A stretch of DNA of 64,000 nucleotides from Crambe crambe (Eukaryota > Porifera > Demospongiae > Poecilosclerida > Crambeidae). The notes beneath the pieces were generated by a model. That model was not told the DNA's origin and did no database searches. It worked only from the letters and a program-made list of their open reading frames with translations. Both the position numbers and the translations under genes were made by a program. Shown here piece by piece: positions 49,801 to 62,632 of this stretch (positions are counted from its first letter, which is position 1; each line of letters starts with the position of its first letter). The DNA lies in the NCBI GenBank assembly GCA_963924555.1, contig OZ004595.1:5450599-5514598 (forward strand), written 5' to 3'.

Positions 49801-50713
49801 TGTCTTTAATGATATAATCTGTTGTGTGATGGAGGCAAAGGCAGTGTTCTGCCACTCTGTCAGACCTAAATTCTATCTCTTAGATTCCACTGACCAGTCT
49901 GATTACCTTGATAAAGACAACCTGTTTCCAATGAGTGAGGTAGAGAAGACACTGGTGTCTCCAAAGGGGAGGGAGACTGTTCTAAGTATCACAAGTGAAA
50001 GGTTTATGGAGCGTTCAAAGCTGACATGCATGCGTAAACTCACTCATTGGGACAACTTGTTTCCTATTGATTTTGGTTCAGTCCTCCATTACCTTAAAGA
50101 CATAGTTAGACCTCTATTTGACCTTGGTCTCCACCTCAAAATCCCCCGTGGTGACCTTGAAGCAATGGAAGAGGACCATCCTAGTGATACAAACAGGAGG
50201 AGAAGGGAAGTAGTGAGGGCTTGGATGAGCGCTTCCTTGGACCCTCCATGCTGGTTCCATCTTGTGGGAGCACTGAAGGAGATAGACCATGGAGCTACTG
50301 CAAAGAAGATAGAGAAAGAACACAGTGAGTAAATCCATGAATATTTTATCCCTCAAAATTTTCTTGCTCTATGCATGGTTAACATCAAATCAGATATCTT
50401 ACATATTTTTGCAGATGTTCATATTGAGCTCCAGAAGAAGCTACTTGACCCTGATAGACGTGATTCCACACCAGATGATGACTTCCTGGAATTGTTTGCT
50501 GAAGTGGTTGGGCCTAAATGGCCGTCCCTGGCCTCCCTCCTCTCCCTGACCAATGAAGAGATTGAAGAGGTGAAGACAGAGGGGAAGGGGCAGTCCTAAC
50601 AATTCCAAGCCCTCTCCATGTTGAAGAAGTGGACCTCCGAGGAAGGGGCCTCCTCCACTTATGATCAGTTGTCCCAGAAACTCAGACAAATCTTACTGTT
50701 TCAGTATGTCTAA
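43829..50713 (+). CDS. Ankyrin-Roc GTPase-COR-Death protein, copy 4, DD2 cut short
   Basis: The largest copy. Exon 1 is 43829-50324. After a 90-bp intron, exon 2 starts at 50415 but meets TAA at 50597-50599 where other copies have CAA, giving 2226 residues and only the first part of DD2. The frame stays open after the stop to the usual end at 50713. About 43 ankyrin repeats precede the P-loop at residue 1521, with the usual DFAGDPEYY and VVGSHSD motifs, COR and an intact DD1. The array grew by a 612-bp duplication (44639-45862) and a 210-bp one near 46044-46463. Its GTPase-COR part is most like copy 2. The loss may remove one Death-domain contact while leaving DD1. Confidence 0.8.
44639..45862 (+). 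repeat. Two identical-looking 612-bp ankyrin blocks, copy 4
   Basis: Blocks 44639-45250 and 45251-45862 show no difference by eye. A partial third block from 45863 to about 46030 has a 3-bp deletion (GAGGTATTG for GAGGTTGTATTG). Each block is 204 residues, six ankyrin repeats. Confidence 0.9.
46044..46463 (+). repeat. 210-bp ankyrin doublet duplication, copy 4
   Basis: Two near-identical 210-bp units, each with an ankyrin doublet lengthened by two residues (CESSRSRISLVQSLV), followed by a third start at about 46464. The extra residues come from TCTCGTTCTAGA in place of the usual GGTAGTGTC-type linker. Confidence 0.8.
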
Positions 50714-53700
50714 TAGGAGATGTTGACCAGTAGCTACTGTGTAGTGTGTTGTTCATTTTGTAACTTCATTTGTGATTCCTGCATGTTGAGCATTTTGTAT
50801 CAACCTCATTCCTTCCTCTTCTTAACCCCTTACCTACCTCTAATATAGTTCCTCTCAGATCATGTGCACTTCCTCTATAATGTTTCCTTGTCTTCCCCAC
50901 CTCCAATATAGTTTCTTAATTCGTGTATACTTCATGTGGTTATGTTTATGTATTGTGGTAGATTATCCACCTCAAAGTTTGTGTTTATCATCATCCCCAC
51001 TTCCATTTAATTAAGTTTTTGCTCTCTTTTTTATATTATCTTGCCATCTCTCTTTCTTAATCTCTTACCTCAGACTCTTCTTCATCTTAGTGTCTTTTCA
51101 CTCACTTTTACCGTAATACTGTCAGTATGGTAATATTTCTTGTCATCTGACGCAAATCCTTTAAAATTAGTTCATTAATCTCTTTCCTATTTTTTTCCTA
51201 ACATGTATGTACTCTTATATCATCCTCCCTTCCTCTCTCTGTAAATTATCATCTCCTTATTCAGTTGTACTTTACAATTAAACAGTTGACATTTAACCAG
51301 CTATCTCCAATTCAGTAATCTCCTTGACACTTGACCTAACCAAAGTAAGTCATGGTGTATTTTCTGATGTACTGTAGACTCATTACGTATGTGCATTATT
51401 TTTTCAGGTGCAAGATTTTAAGTCATGTGATTGACAGACTGTTCAACATTGTTAAACATTGTTTATCATCAGTGGTTATCACTTTACCACAGAAAACACC
51501 AAAACTATTCTTTGAATGCCTTATGGGTAGTAGTGAATGTAACTATTCTAGTGGTGAGTTAAATGACCATTGAGCCTCATGTGATCAACTAATCACCTTC
51601 TGTTTGTTTCCCATGTCTAGTCTTGCTGGTCTAAAGATGAACCCTCCAACATCATCTATGATTTTCCACAAGCTGTCACATTGACCACTATCAGGAAAAC
51701 CTCAAGATAATTGTAACTTGTGAACGTCCAGCATCTCTGAACTATGTATCGGTACAGTATTTGAAATCAGTGGTTGATTTATCCAACTACAGTGTTCAGC
51801 TATAAGCATCTGCTACATCAATTTATCTCCTTCAAACATATCCAACTTAAGCATGGTAAGGAAATTAAGGATACAGTGTGATGCATCCTAATTCTCAGGT
51901 CTTCACATTAACATTCAGATCACTGAGCATGGAATTAATGGCTCAGCTACATTAAATTTAATGATCAGAAGATCTTTAAGAAAATCCTTAAGAAATTTCT
52001 ATCCAAGCACTACCATATTATTTGGCTACTAACTCGATTACTTCAACTTACAATCAACTGCAGTTGATAATTATTTCCAGCTCAGACTACGTATGTAATA
52101 ACTCTCCTATTAGAGACTATGCATGGTAAGGTTAATCTCAATAATGATGCATGATATGCGATTGTGTATTGTACAATTCTCAGGTCTTCATATCAACATT
52201 GAAACAACTCATGCTACTACTGACATTGACCAGAGGACACTCAAAACCCTCAAAAGATTCTACTAGTTAATTAGATCATGTGTCATGATAATTGATTTAT
52301 CCAGCTGCAGTTGCTTCAGCCATCCAATCACAAGTCAGATGGATAGTCAAATTGTCTCCTTCCACTTCATCAGAGGATATGCATGGTAAGGAAATGTTAC
52401 CAAATAAATGATATGATTATGTGTATTGTAATTCTCAGGTCTTTATATCAACATTCTAATCATCGAGGTCAATAAATAACTCAATCAGTTACTGACATTA
52501 ATCAGAGGGGAAAAAACCCTCAGAAGAAACCTTTAGTTAAACAGTTATGATGAATCCAGCTAAATTCGATTGCTTCAGCCATCCAGCTGCTGATACTCAA
52601 CCAGCAACAGTTAATTTTATTATGAATACTTCAACGGCTGCAGTTGGTTAATTTTCTTTTAATGCTTCAATCAACTGACCAACCAGTTACTCCAACCAAC
52701 CAGCTGCTTCAATCAACTGCAGGGCTACAGTTAATCTTCTAATGAATGCTTCAACCAACCAGCTACAGTTAACCTATCAAACATTTGCTCTGTGTTTTAA
52801 TCCAGCTGACAGCTTCAGGTGACTATGAATTGATGGTAAGGGAGTGATATTACTTAAAATGTGTGCATGATCCATAATTGTTATTCACAGACACTGAACA
52901 GGTGTTTTCATCAGTTGCTGTTAACATTCTCATTGGAAGGACGACACATTTCTTCTGATAACAGTGATGATGGCTGCTACCGGACATAACCTTCCTAAAA
53001 GCAAGAAAGAAGGAGCCCTACTTTGCCTCCATTTTTACCATCAGTGTAGCTATGTATGTTACTAGATACTTTTCAGGGTTTGTTCATAATTTATTAGCAG
53101 GTGGCTACAAAGCCCTGAAAGTGGCTGTGTTCCAAACATCAATCGGTAATGATGAAGTCTTTTTATTAAAGTAACATTTGAACCTCTCACTATTGTTTTA
53201 CAGGTGCTCAAATGGTTTGATATGAAGCACCCCAAGTATATGTCCATGTCAAAGTTTAAGAGTATACACAAAGGAAAATCAAGAAACTTCACCCTTTACC
53301 TACCTTGCAATATCATGCAGTTATGTATCATGAAATAACTATATTTTTGTTGTTGTCCAGACTTATCACATCATTCTCCTTTAATTACCAAACAATTTCA
53401 ATTAATGTTTCGATTGACCAGTTTTATGTATCAAATTACAGTTATCCAGTCACAGTTCATATTGCCTGTTTGTTTCCCCTTTCCCATGTCTAGTCTTGTT
53501 GGTCTAAAAATAAACCCTCAAAAATTATTTCTGATTTCCAACTGTCACTGACAACTAAGAAGTAGATCGCTGAACTATATATTGGTACAGTGTTAGAAAT
53601 AAGTAAAGTTAACCACAGTTAATAATTATCATTTCCAAGCATCAACAACAGTCAACTTACCACCTTTAAGAATATCCAACTTCATCAGAGGCTATGCATG

Positions 53701-55787
53701 GTAAGGAAATAAGGATTTAATTCTCAGGTCTTCACATCAAAAACGTTCTCATTCAGTATAGAATTTGATGAACAGTTCAGCTATGTACTTAATAATCGGA
53801 TACTGATCACAAAAACCCTCAAAAACACAACCATAATTATGTCATTCATCATGATCCAGCTGTTCTCTTAGGGAGGCATGGTAACTGGCAAGAAACAATG
53901 TTGAAACATTGGAGTTTTTTCAGCTACAGATAATAGTCAAATTGTCCTTCAATTTTATTAGAGCCTATGCATGGTATGAGAATGTAACCAAATCAGTATA
54001 ACATTGTGAACCATAATTCACTTTAACATTCAAAAAAAAAAAAAAGATGCTGATTCTGTTTCCTTAGCTAAGCACAACTACTAACATCAACCAGCTACTG
54101 TTAATCTTCTAATTAGCACTCCAATCAACTGGCTACAGTTCTAATTAATGTTTTTATCTACCAGCTGCAGTTTATCTTCTAATTAGTGACAGCTATGTTT
54201 CTAATGAATGCTCCAACCATCCAGCTGCATTCAAAATGCCAGCTTTTCGTCCAGCGTTGGGCTACTTAAAAGGAAGCTATGTAATTTTTGTTTGCTGTTC
54301 TGAATTTCATATTGCAAGATCACTGCAATCCACAAAACCAAAATTTATATAGCCTCCTATTAACTGTGGCTTAGCCTATTTAACTGTGGTTCAGCCTCTT
54401 ATCGCAGAGATTTTCTTGTAGATAAGTAAACAAACAGCTAACAATGTATTCACATTACTATAGACACTACTAACCTGACAAATAAGGGAACAAGGGAACA
54501 ATGTGTGATTCTTATACAACAGATATAGTATTCATACCAAATAATCCTTATCAGTTGACACAGTATTTCTTTTATTGCTCAAAAATAAAGCATCACTCAA
54601 TTCTTCACAGGTGTTCATATCATGACAGCAACCTATTAGTGTAGCTAGAGTGCTCACCCAGTCACTTCAGAACATAGTGAGTAACATTTTGTTCATTGCT
54701 AATTTGATGATCTCAAAACTCTACATTTTTTTTTTTTGGTTTGTTTATCAGTTGTTTCTTGTGCAAAGTTAATGAGCAATTGCAAAAAGGAAGTAAACTA
54801 AAACCACATTGGAATATTCAGGAAGGGGAACCAGCTCATTAAACAGTCTTAAGACCCAACAGCTGCCTGGCTTGCAAGACTGATTTGCTTATGGGACGAG
54901 CAAAGCAAACCCCACAGTAGTGATGATGACCTTTCACCCTCATATGCAAACGTATAAATATGTACATATTTATATCGTACGTATGTCCTGACATCATAGT
55001 TTATTTCCATGATGACTGACCTTGGGTAAACTGAGCATGCATGCTTGCCCCACAATGCTTTGCATTTCCCTAGTAGTACGTACATGACAGCATCGTGATG
55101 TCTCACTCCTAATTGGGGCAACATAATGCATGCACAAATCTTTACAATATTACATTAATGGTTTTTCTCGATCTCTGCTGCACTGGTAACATTACATCAC
55201 ATTACATTGTGCATATGCAATTGATCATTATTATATCTTGCAAATTATAAGTACTTTCATCTCACACAACAGCCTATTCTTTAATTATTAACCTCTCCCA
55301 ATTAATTCTCACATCCTCACATTCTCACCTTGCTAAAGGAACATGCATCATACCACAATGCATTGCATTCCTCTAGTAAAACTGGTAATGCAATTACCAT
55401 AGCTACAACCACAAGATCATGATCACATGACTGACACATGCTGCTGATATCTTAACATTTTTGTGGTAATTTACAGGACACAAGGACCAAGACCTATTGA
55501 TCCAGGATTCTAAAAAAAAGTGAGTTTCTACTAAACTGTAGTGGCTATATATATTCATTGATTTATCATCGGCATAACAACCAGGGGGGCTCAAAGACAA
55601 GTGTAAAGCTATAGTTTACTGTAAGAGAAATTGTTATTACCTCCCCCCCCCCCAATCAAAATCATCTTCCTACACCTCTATGATGAGAGCTGCATGCATG
55701 GTGGCTATAATATGACATGTCAGCTTTCAGACACACTCTATCATTAGCTCCTAGCTATAGTACTCTAGTGTATGTCTATGTCAGATA
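50714..55787 (+). other. Intergenic region between copies 4 and 5
   Basis: Collinear with 5960-11309: pyrimidine-rich flank, exon-like block (about 51408-51553), cassette acceptors near 51898, 52182, 52438 and 53728, and the conserved upstream region. It lacks the two MITEs of 9707-10047, reading GACACTACTAACC near 54465-54477. In the small frame equivalent to 8159-8386 a deletion near 53015 breaks the reading, which argues against that frame being a gene. An 11-nt poly-C lies at 55643-55653. Confidence 0.55.
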
Positions 55788-58700
55788 ATGGCTACATCCA
55801 CCTCAGTCACTGTCACCCCCCTTCATCTAGCTGCCAAGTCAGGTGACTATTACTATGTCAAAAGGTGTCTGGAAAGATACAGGTATAATGTAGACTGTAC
55901 TGATTCCAATGGGCAGACTCCACTGCATTATGCTTGTGCTGCAGGTCACTTAGATATAGTTTGGGTGCTGATAGCTGAGTTCAATGCTTGTATGTCTTTT
56001 AAAGATAAGAATGGTTGCATACCACTAATGACTGCATGTTTAAATGGATGGAAAGATGTTGCCCTCAGTCTAGCGACTGATCACCTTTGTCCTCTAGATG
56101 TAAAAGATGATAAAAACAGAACAGTTCTTCATTATGCATGTGCTGGAGGTAATGCTAGTCTAGTTCAATCTCTGATATGTGACCACAATGCTTATATTCA
56201 TGCTAAGGATGATGAAAATAACACACCACTCCATGTAGCTGCATTAGGTGGAAAGAATAGGGTTGTATTGTATCTAATTAATAGGTTCAATTATGATATT
56301 GATCTCAGAGGTTTTTTGGGTAGATCCTTGTTACATTATGCATGCATGGATGGTAATGTTAGTCTTGTTCGATCCCTGATACATTACCATAATGCTGATA
56401 TTAATGCTAGGGATGATGAAAATAACACACCACTCCATGTGGCAACATTGAATGGAAAGAAAGAGGTTGCATTATTTTTAATCAAGGAGTTGGGATATGA
56501 TGTATTTAATACCAAATGTTTTTTGGGTAGATCCTTGTTACATAATGCATGTATAGGAGGTAATATTGGTCTAGTTCAATCCCTAACATGTGACCATAAT
56601 GCTGATATCTATGCTAGGGATAATGAAAATAACACACCACTCCATGTAGCTGCTTTGTATGGAAAGAAAGAGGTTGTGTTGTCCTTAATAAAGTTAGGCT
56701 GTGATATCACTCTCAAGGGTAGTTTGGGTAGATCCTTGCTACATCAAGCATGTAGAGGAGGTAACGTTAGTCTTGTCCAATCCCTAATACATGACCATAA
56801 TGCTGATATCACTGCTAGAGATGATGAATATAACACTCCATTTCATGTGGCTGCATTAAATGGAAAGGAAGAGGTTACATTGTTTCTAATTAATGTCAAG
56901 GGTCATTTAGGTAGGTCCTTGCTACATCTAGCATGTGAAGAAGGTGATGTTAATTTAGTTCAATTTCTAATACATGACCATAATGCCAATATGAATGTTA
57001 GGGATGATGAAAATAACACACCACTTCAGGTGGCAGCATTAAGTGGAATGAAGGAGGTTGCATTGTATCTAATTAATAGATTCAGCTGTGATATTAATAT
57101 CAGAGATCCCTTAGGCAAAACCCTATTACACAGAGTGTGTGAAAGTGGTAGTGTCAGGCTAGTTCAATCCCTGATACATGACTACAATGCTGATATCACT
57201 GCTAGGGATGGTGAGAATAACACACCACTCCATGTGGCTGCTTTAAGTGGAAAGGAAGAGGTTGTGTTGTCCTTAATAAAGTTAGGCTGTGATATCAATC
57301 TCAAGGGTAGTTTGGGTAGATCCTTGCTACATCAAGCATGTAGAGGAGGTAATGTTAGTCTAGTTCAATCCCTGATATGTGACCAAAATGCTGATATCAC
57401 TGCTAGGGATGATGAAAATAACACACCACTCCATGTGGTTGCTTTGTATGGAAAGAAAGAGATTGTGTTGTCCTTAATAAATAAATTTGGCCGTGATGCT
57501 ACTCTCAAGGGTTATTTGGGTAGATCCTTGCTACATAGTGCATGTGCTGGAGGTTATGTTGGTCTAGTTCAATCCCTGATACATGATTACAATGCTGATA
57601 CCAATGCTAGAGATGGTGAGAATAATACGCCACTCCATGTAGCAGCATTGAATGGAAATAAAGAGGTTGCATTGTTTTTAATTAAGGAGTTTGGTAGTGA
57701 TATTAATACCAGAGATCCTTCAGGCAAAACCCTGCTACACAGAGTGTGTGAAAGTGGTAGTGTCAGTCTAGTTCAATCCCTGATACATGATTACAATGCT
57801 GATATCTATGCTAGGGATGATGAAAATAACACACCACTCCATGTGGCTGCTTTGTATGGAAAGAAAGAGGTTGTGTTGTCCTTAATAAAGTTAGGCTGTG
57901 ATATCACTCTCAAGGGTAGTTTGGGTAGATCCTTGCTACATCAAGCATGTGCTGGAGGTAATGTTCGTCTTGTTCAATCCCTGATACATGACCATAATGC
58001 TGATATCACTGCTAGGGATGATGAGTATAACACTCCATTTCATGTGGCTGCATTAAATAGAAAGCAAGAGGTTACATTGTTTCTAATTAATGTCAAGGGT
58101 CATTTAGGTAGGTCCTTGCTACATCTAGCATGTGAAGAAGGTGATGTTAATTTAGTTCAATTTCTAATACATGACCATAATGCCAATATGAATGTTAGGG
58201 ATGATGAAAATAACACACCACTCCATGTGGCTGCTTTATGTGGAAAGAAAGAGGTTGTGTTGTTAATAAAGTTAGGCTGTGATATCAATCTCAAGGGTAG
58301 TTTGGGTAGATCCTTGCTACATCAAGCATGTAGAGGAGGTAATGTTAGTCTAGTTCAATCCCTGATATGTGACCAAAATGCTGATATCACTGCTAGGGAT
58401 GATGAAAATAACACACCACTCCATGTGGCTGCTTTGTATGGAAAGAAAGAGGTTATGTTGTCCTTAATAAAGTTAGGCTGTGATATCACTCTCAAGGGTA
58501 GTTTGGGTAGATCCTTGCTACATCAAGCATGTAGAGGAGGTAACGTTAGTCTTGTCCAATCCCTAATACATGACCATAATGCTGATATCACTGCTAGAGA
58601 TGATGAATATAACACTCCATTTCATGTGGCTGCATTAAATGGAAAGGAAGAGGTTACATTGTTTCTAATTAATGTCAAGGGTCATTTAGGTAGGTCCTTG

Positions 58701-61700
58701 CTACATCTAGCATGTGAAGAAGGTGATGTTAATTTAGTTCAATTTCTAATACGTGACCATAATGCCAATATGAATGTTAGGGATGATGAAAATAACACAC
58801 CACTCCATGTGGCTGCTTTAAGTGGAAAGGAAGAGGTTGTGTTGTCCTTAATAAAGTTAGGCTGTGATATCACTCTCAAGGGTAGTTTGGGTAGATCCTT
58901 GCTACATCAAGCATGTAGAGGAGGTAATGTTAGTCTAGTTCAATCCCTGATATGTGACCAAAATGCTGATATCACTGCTAGGGATGATGAAAATAACACA
59001 CCACTCCATGTGGCTGCTTTGTATGGAAAGAAAGAGATTGTGTTGTCCTTAATAAATAAACTCGGCTGTGATGCTACTCTCAAGGGTTATTTGGGTAAAT
59101 CCTTGCTACATAGTGCATGTGCTGGAGGTTATGTTGGTCTAGTTCAATCCCTGATACATGATTACAATGCTGATACCAATGCTAGGGATGGTGAGAATAA
59201 TACGCCACTCCATGTAGCAGCATTGAATGGAAATAAAGAGGTTGCATTGTTTTTAATTAAGGAGTTTGGTTGTGATATTAATATCAGAGGTCCTTCAGGC
59301 AAAACCCTGCTACACAGAGTGTGTGAAAGTGGTAGTGTCAGTCTAGTTCAATCCCTGATACATGATTACAATGCTGATGCCAATGCTAGGGATGATGAAA
59401 ATAACACACTACTCCATGTAGCAGCATTGGGTGGAAATAAAGAGGTTGCATTGTTTTTAATAGAGGACCTTGGTTGTGATATTAATATCAGAGGTGTTAA
59501 TGGCTACTCATTGCTACACTCAGCATGTCATAATGGACACTTTAATCTCACAAAGACACTTTGTAAATTCATGTCTCCCTTGATTGTTGATGAGGATGGT
59601 AACACTCCTCTTCATATCTCTTCAATACGTGGCCATAATGAATGTATTAAGACTCTGTTACAGCATGATGCTCCTATCCTGATAAGAAATGCTTCTGGAA
59701 AGACTCCTATTGACCTAGCAACTGGTGATGCAAGATTAGTATTAGACCAATATATAAAACAAAACCAAGATAAAATACTGGTCAATTATGGCATCATGCA
59801 AAAACATGCTAAAAAGAAGTATTCGGGTGCACAACACATGACTAGGGTATTTGTCATTGGTAACCCTGGTGCAGGGAAGAGCACTCTCATAGAGTCACTT
59901 AGAAGAGAGGGTTTCTTTGATTTTCTACGGAAAGTGTCTGAAGCTGTAGTGCCTCTCCACACTGCCGGTATAATCCCCAGTATCCATGTCAGTAAACACT
60001 ATGGGAGAGTCATGTTCTATGACTTTGCTGGAGACCCTGAGTATTACTCCTCACATGCTGCCATTCTTGAGAATCTTGCTTCCTCAAGAAAAGGTGACAA
60101 CATATTCATTGTTGTAGCTGATTTAAGGAAGGATGTGATGACCACAGAGAAATTGCTGCACTATTGGTTTTCATTCATACAACATCAGAAATTCAGTGAA
60201 AAGCCTTTCCTTATTGTAGTTGGTAGCCACTCTGATTCAGTCACTAAAGAAGTAGTAACAAAATGCAGAGAAAGATTTGCACAATTCCACAGGGATATTT
60301 CTGAATCACATACACTTGTTCGGTATATGGAGTATTTTCTATTTGACTGCCGCAAGCCTCAATCTAAAGAAATAGGTAGACTCCAGAAAAAAATCACAAG
60401 CATGATCAGCAAATCTGAGCGCTACGAACTAACAATTGAAGCAAGCATACTTTTAGGGTTGCTAGAAAAGGATTTTAACAATGTCATTGCTTGTTCTGTA
60501 GAGACCATAGTGTCCCACATAGAGGACACTGGGGTACAGTTACCTAACAAAACTGAAACACTCATACCCTATCTGCATGAACTACATGAGGTGGGCATTT
60601 TATTATTAGTGGGAGAGGGAACAAAGGATAACTTCCTGATAGTATTGAACATCTCCAAACTTACTAATAAAGTTCATAAAGCATTGTTTTCTTTAGATGC
60701 ACTTAAAGAATTCAGAAATAGTTATCCATTAGATATTGGAATCATTCCTGAAAATCTTTTACTAAAGATCTTACCTGAATATTGTACAAAGGAATTCCTC
60801 ATCCAACTTCAGTACTGCCAGGAAATCAGCCATGACAATGTAGGAGTCTTCTCTTCCATATCACAGTCCTCTTCATCTGCCTCCCAATCCCTTCTCTTCT
60901 TTCCTGCTCACATTTTAGGAGACAAGAGTGATGCATCATGGAGAACTCCTCCCGATAATAGTTACAGCATTGGTTGGTTTGCTTCATGCACTGATCCTAA
61001 TGACTACTTCCCCCCACGTTTCCTTCATGTCATTCTCCTCAGAATGGTTTTCAGATTTGCCCTTTCTGAACCCCAACAACACCAAGCCCTTGTCCACACT
61101 ACTGAACACATGGAGTATGAAAGGTTTTGCACCATGTGGAAGACTGGGGTACATTGGTTGAGTGAGGAGGGGGTGGAGTGTATGGTTGAATTGGTTGATG
61201 ACAGTAAGGGAGTTGTTGTCATCACTAAGAGTGTTAAGGATAGAACAGAGATTTGTATCAGTGTCTTTAACGATATAATCTGTTGTGTGATGGAGGCAAA
61301 GGCAGAGTTCTGCCACTCTGTCAGACCTAAATTCTATCTCTTAGATTCCACAGACCAGTCTGGTTACCTTGATAAAGACAACTTGTTTCTAATGAGTGAG
61401 GTAGAGAAGACACTGGTGTCGCCAAAGGGGAAGGAGGGAGTGCGCAGTGTTACCAAAACAAGGTTTATGGAGCGTTCAAAGCTGACATGCATGCGTAAAC
61501 TCACTCATTGGGACAACTTGTTTCCTATTGATTTTGGTTCAGTCCTCCATTACCTTAAAGACATAGTTAAACCTCTATATGACCTTGGTATCCACCTCAA
61601 AATTTCTCGTGGTGTCCTTGAGGCAATAGAAATGAACTATCCTTACGATGCAAGTAGGAGAACAAGGGAAGTGGTTAGGGCATGGACGAGCTCCTCTCTT

Positions 61701-62632
61701 GACCCTCCATGCTGGTCGCATCTCATGGAAGCACTGAAGGAGATAGACCATGGAGCCACTGCAAAAGAGATTGAGAAAGAACACAGTGAGTCAATAGAAC
61801 AACATTAAATTTTAGATACAGGGAAAGTAGCTGCAGTGGTTAGTTTATCTCATTTGAACGATTCATGATTTTTAGTTTTGAGATTACCTAGAGATTCAAT
61901 AGGCTCCATGGATAACCCTATAGCAGGAAATTTTCATGTGTTAAAATTTCATGGTTTAGTAAAATTCAAGTTTGAACCACCTTCTTTTAATTTTGCCTTC
62001 AAGATTTTGGCAAGCAAAGCGAGCCCCCCCCCCCCCCCCCCCCTAATATGCATATGCGCATATGTTGGTTTGACCTTTGACCCTACAAATAAAACATGCC
62101 CACAACAAGCTTGAGCTTATCATTTTGTCATAGAGGCGCTAAGATTATCTAAGGATCATAGGCACTTGGCTTTCTAAGTACTTGTGGTAAGCATTGTGTA
62201 TGCAGCTCACCACTACTTCATCCTGACAGCAATATCTTAGCCTAAGAAATACAAATGACTTTCACCAACTGCTTCACTTTCCAATTGAATATATTACAGA
62301 AACATGCTCTAGTAATTAAAATTTTCTTTGTAGGTGTTCATATTGAGCTCCAGAAGAAGCTGCTTGATCCTGACCAACGTGATTCCACACCAGATGACAA
62401 CTTCCTTGATTTGTTTGCTGAAGTGGTTGGACCCAAATGGCCATCCCTGGCCTCCCTCCTCTCCCTGACCAATGAAGAGATTGAAGAGGTGAAGACAGAG
62501 GGGAAGGGGCAGTCCCAACAAGTCCAAGCCCTCTCCATGTTGAAGAAGTGGACCTCCAAGGAAGGGGCCTCCTCCACTTATGATCAGTTGTCCCAGAAAC
62601 TCAGAAAAATCTCACTGTTTCAGTATGTCTAA
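55788..62632 (+). CDS. Ankyrin-Roc GTPase-COR-Death-Death protein, copy 5
   Basis: Exons 55788-61785 and 62334-62632 join in phase across a 548-bp intron, the longest of the family, giving 2098 residues. About 39 ankyrin repeats precede the P-loop GNPGAGKS at residue 1358; DFAGDPEYY, VVGSHSD, COR, DD1 and DD2 follow. Several repeats lack about eight residues (LFLINVKGHLGRSLL), and others have shortened IKLGCDI links. These short forms recur three times with their neighbours, so they spread by block duplication. The Roc-COR part is closest to copy 3 (both lack LSKH/LSKL after ALKE and share EFLIQLQ). No break is seen. Confidence 0.85.
56691..58750 (+). repeat. Dispersed identical ankyrin blocks, copy 5
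   Basis: A block of about 275 bp at 56691-56967 recurs without seen change at 58470-58748, 1779 bp away, and a close version lies near 57890-58170. Each carries the short repeat INVKGHLGRSLL. Spacing by multiples of three keeps the frame. Confidence 0.8.
62024..62043 (+). repeat. Poly-C tract (20 nt) in copy 5 intron
   Basis: Lies inside the DD1-DD2 intron of copy 5. The introns of the other copies have no such tract and are 72-216 bp long. Confidence 0.85.
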
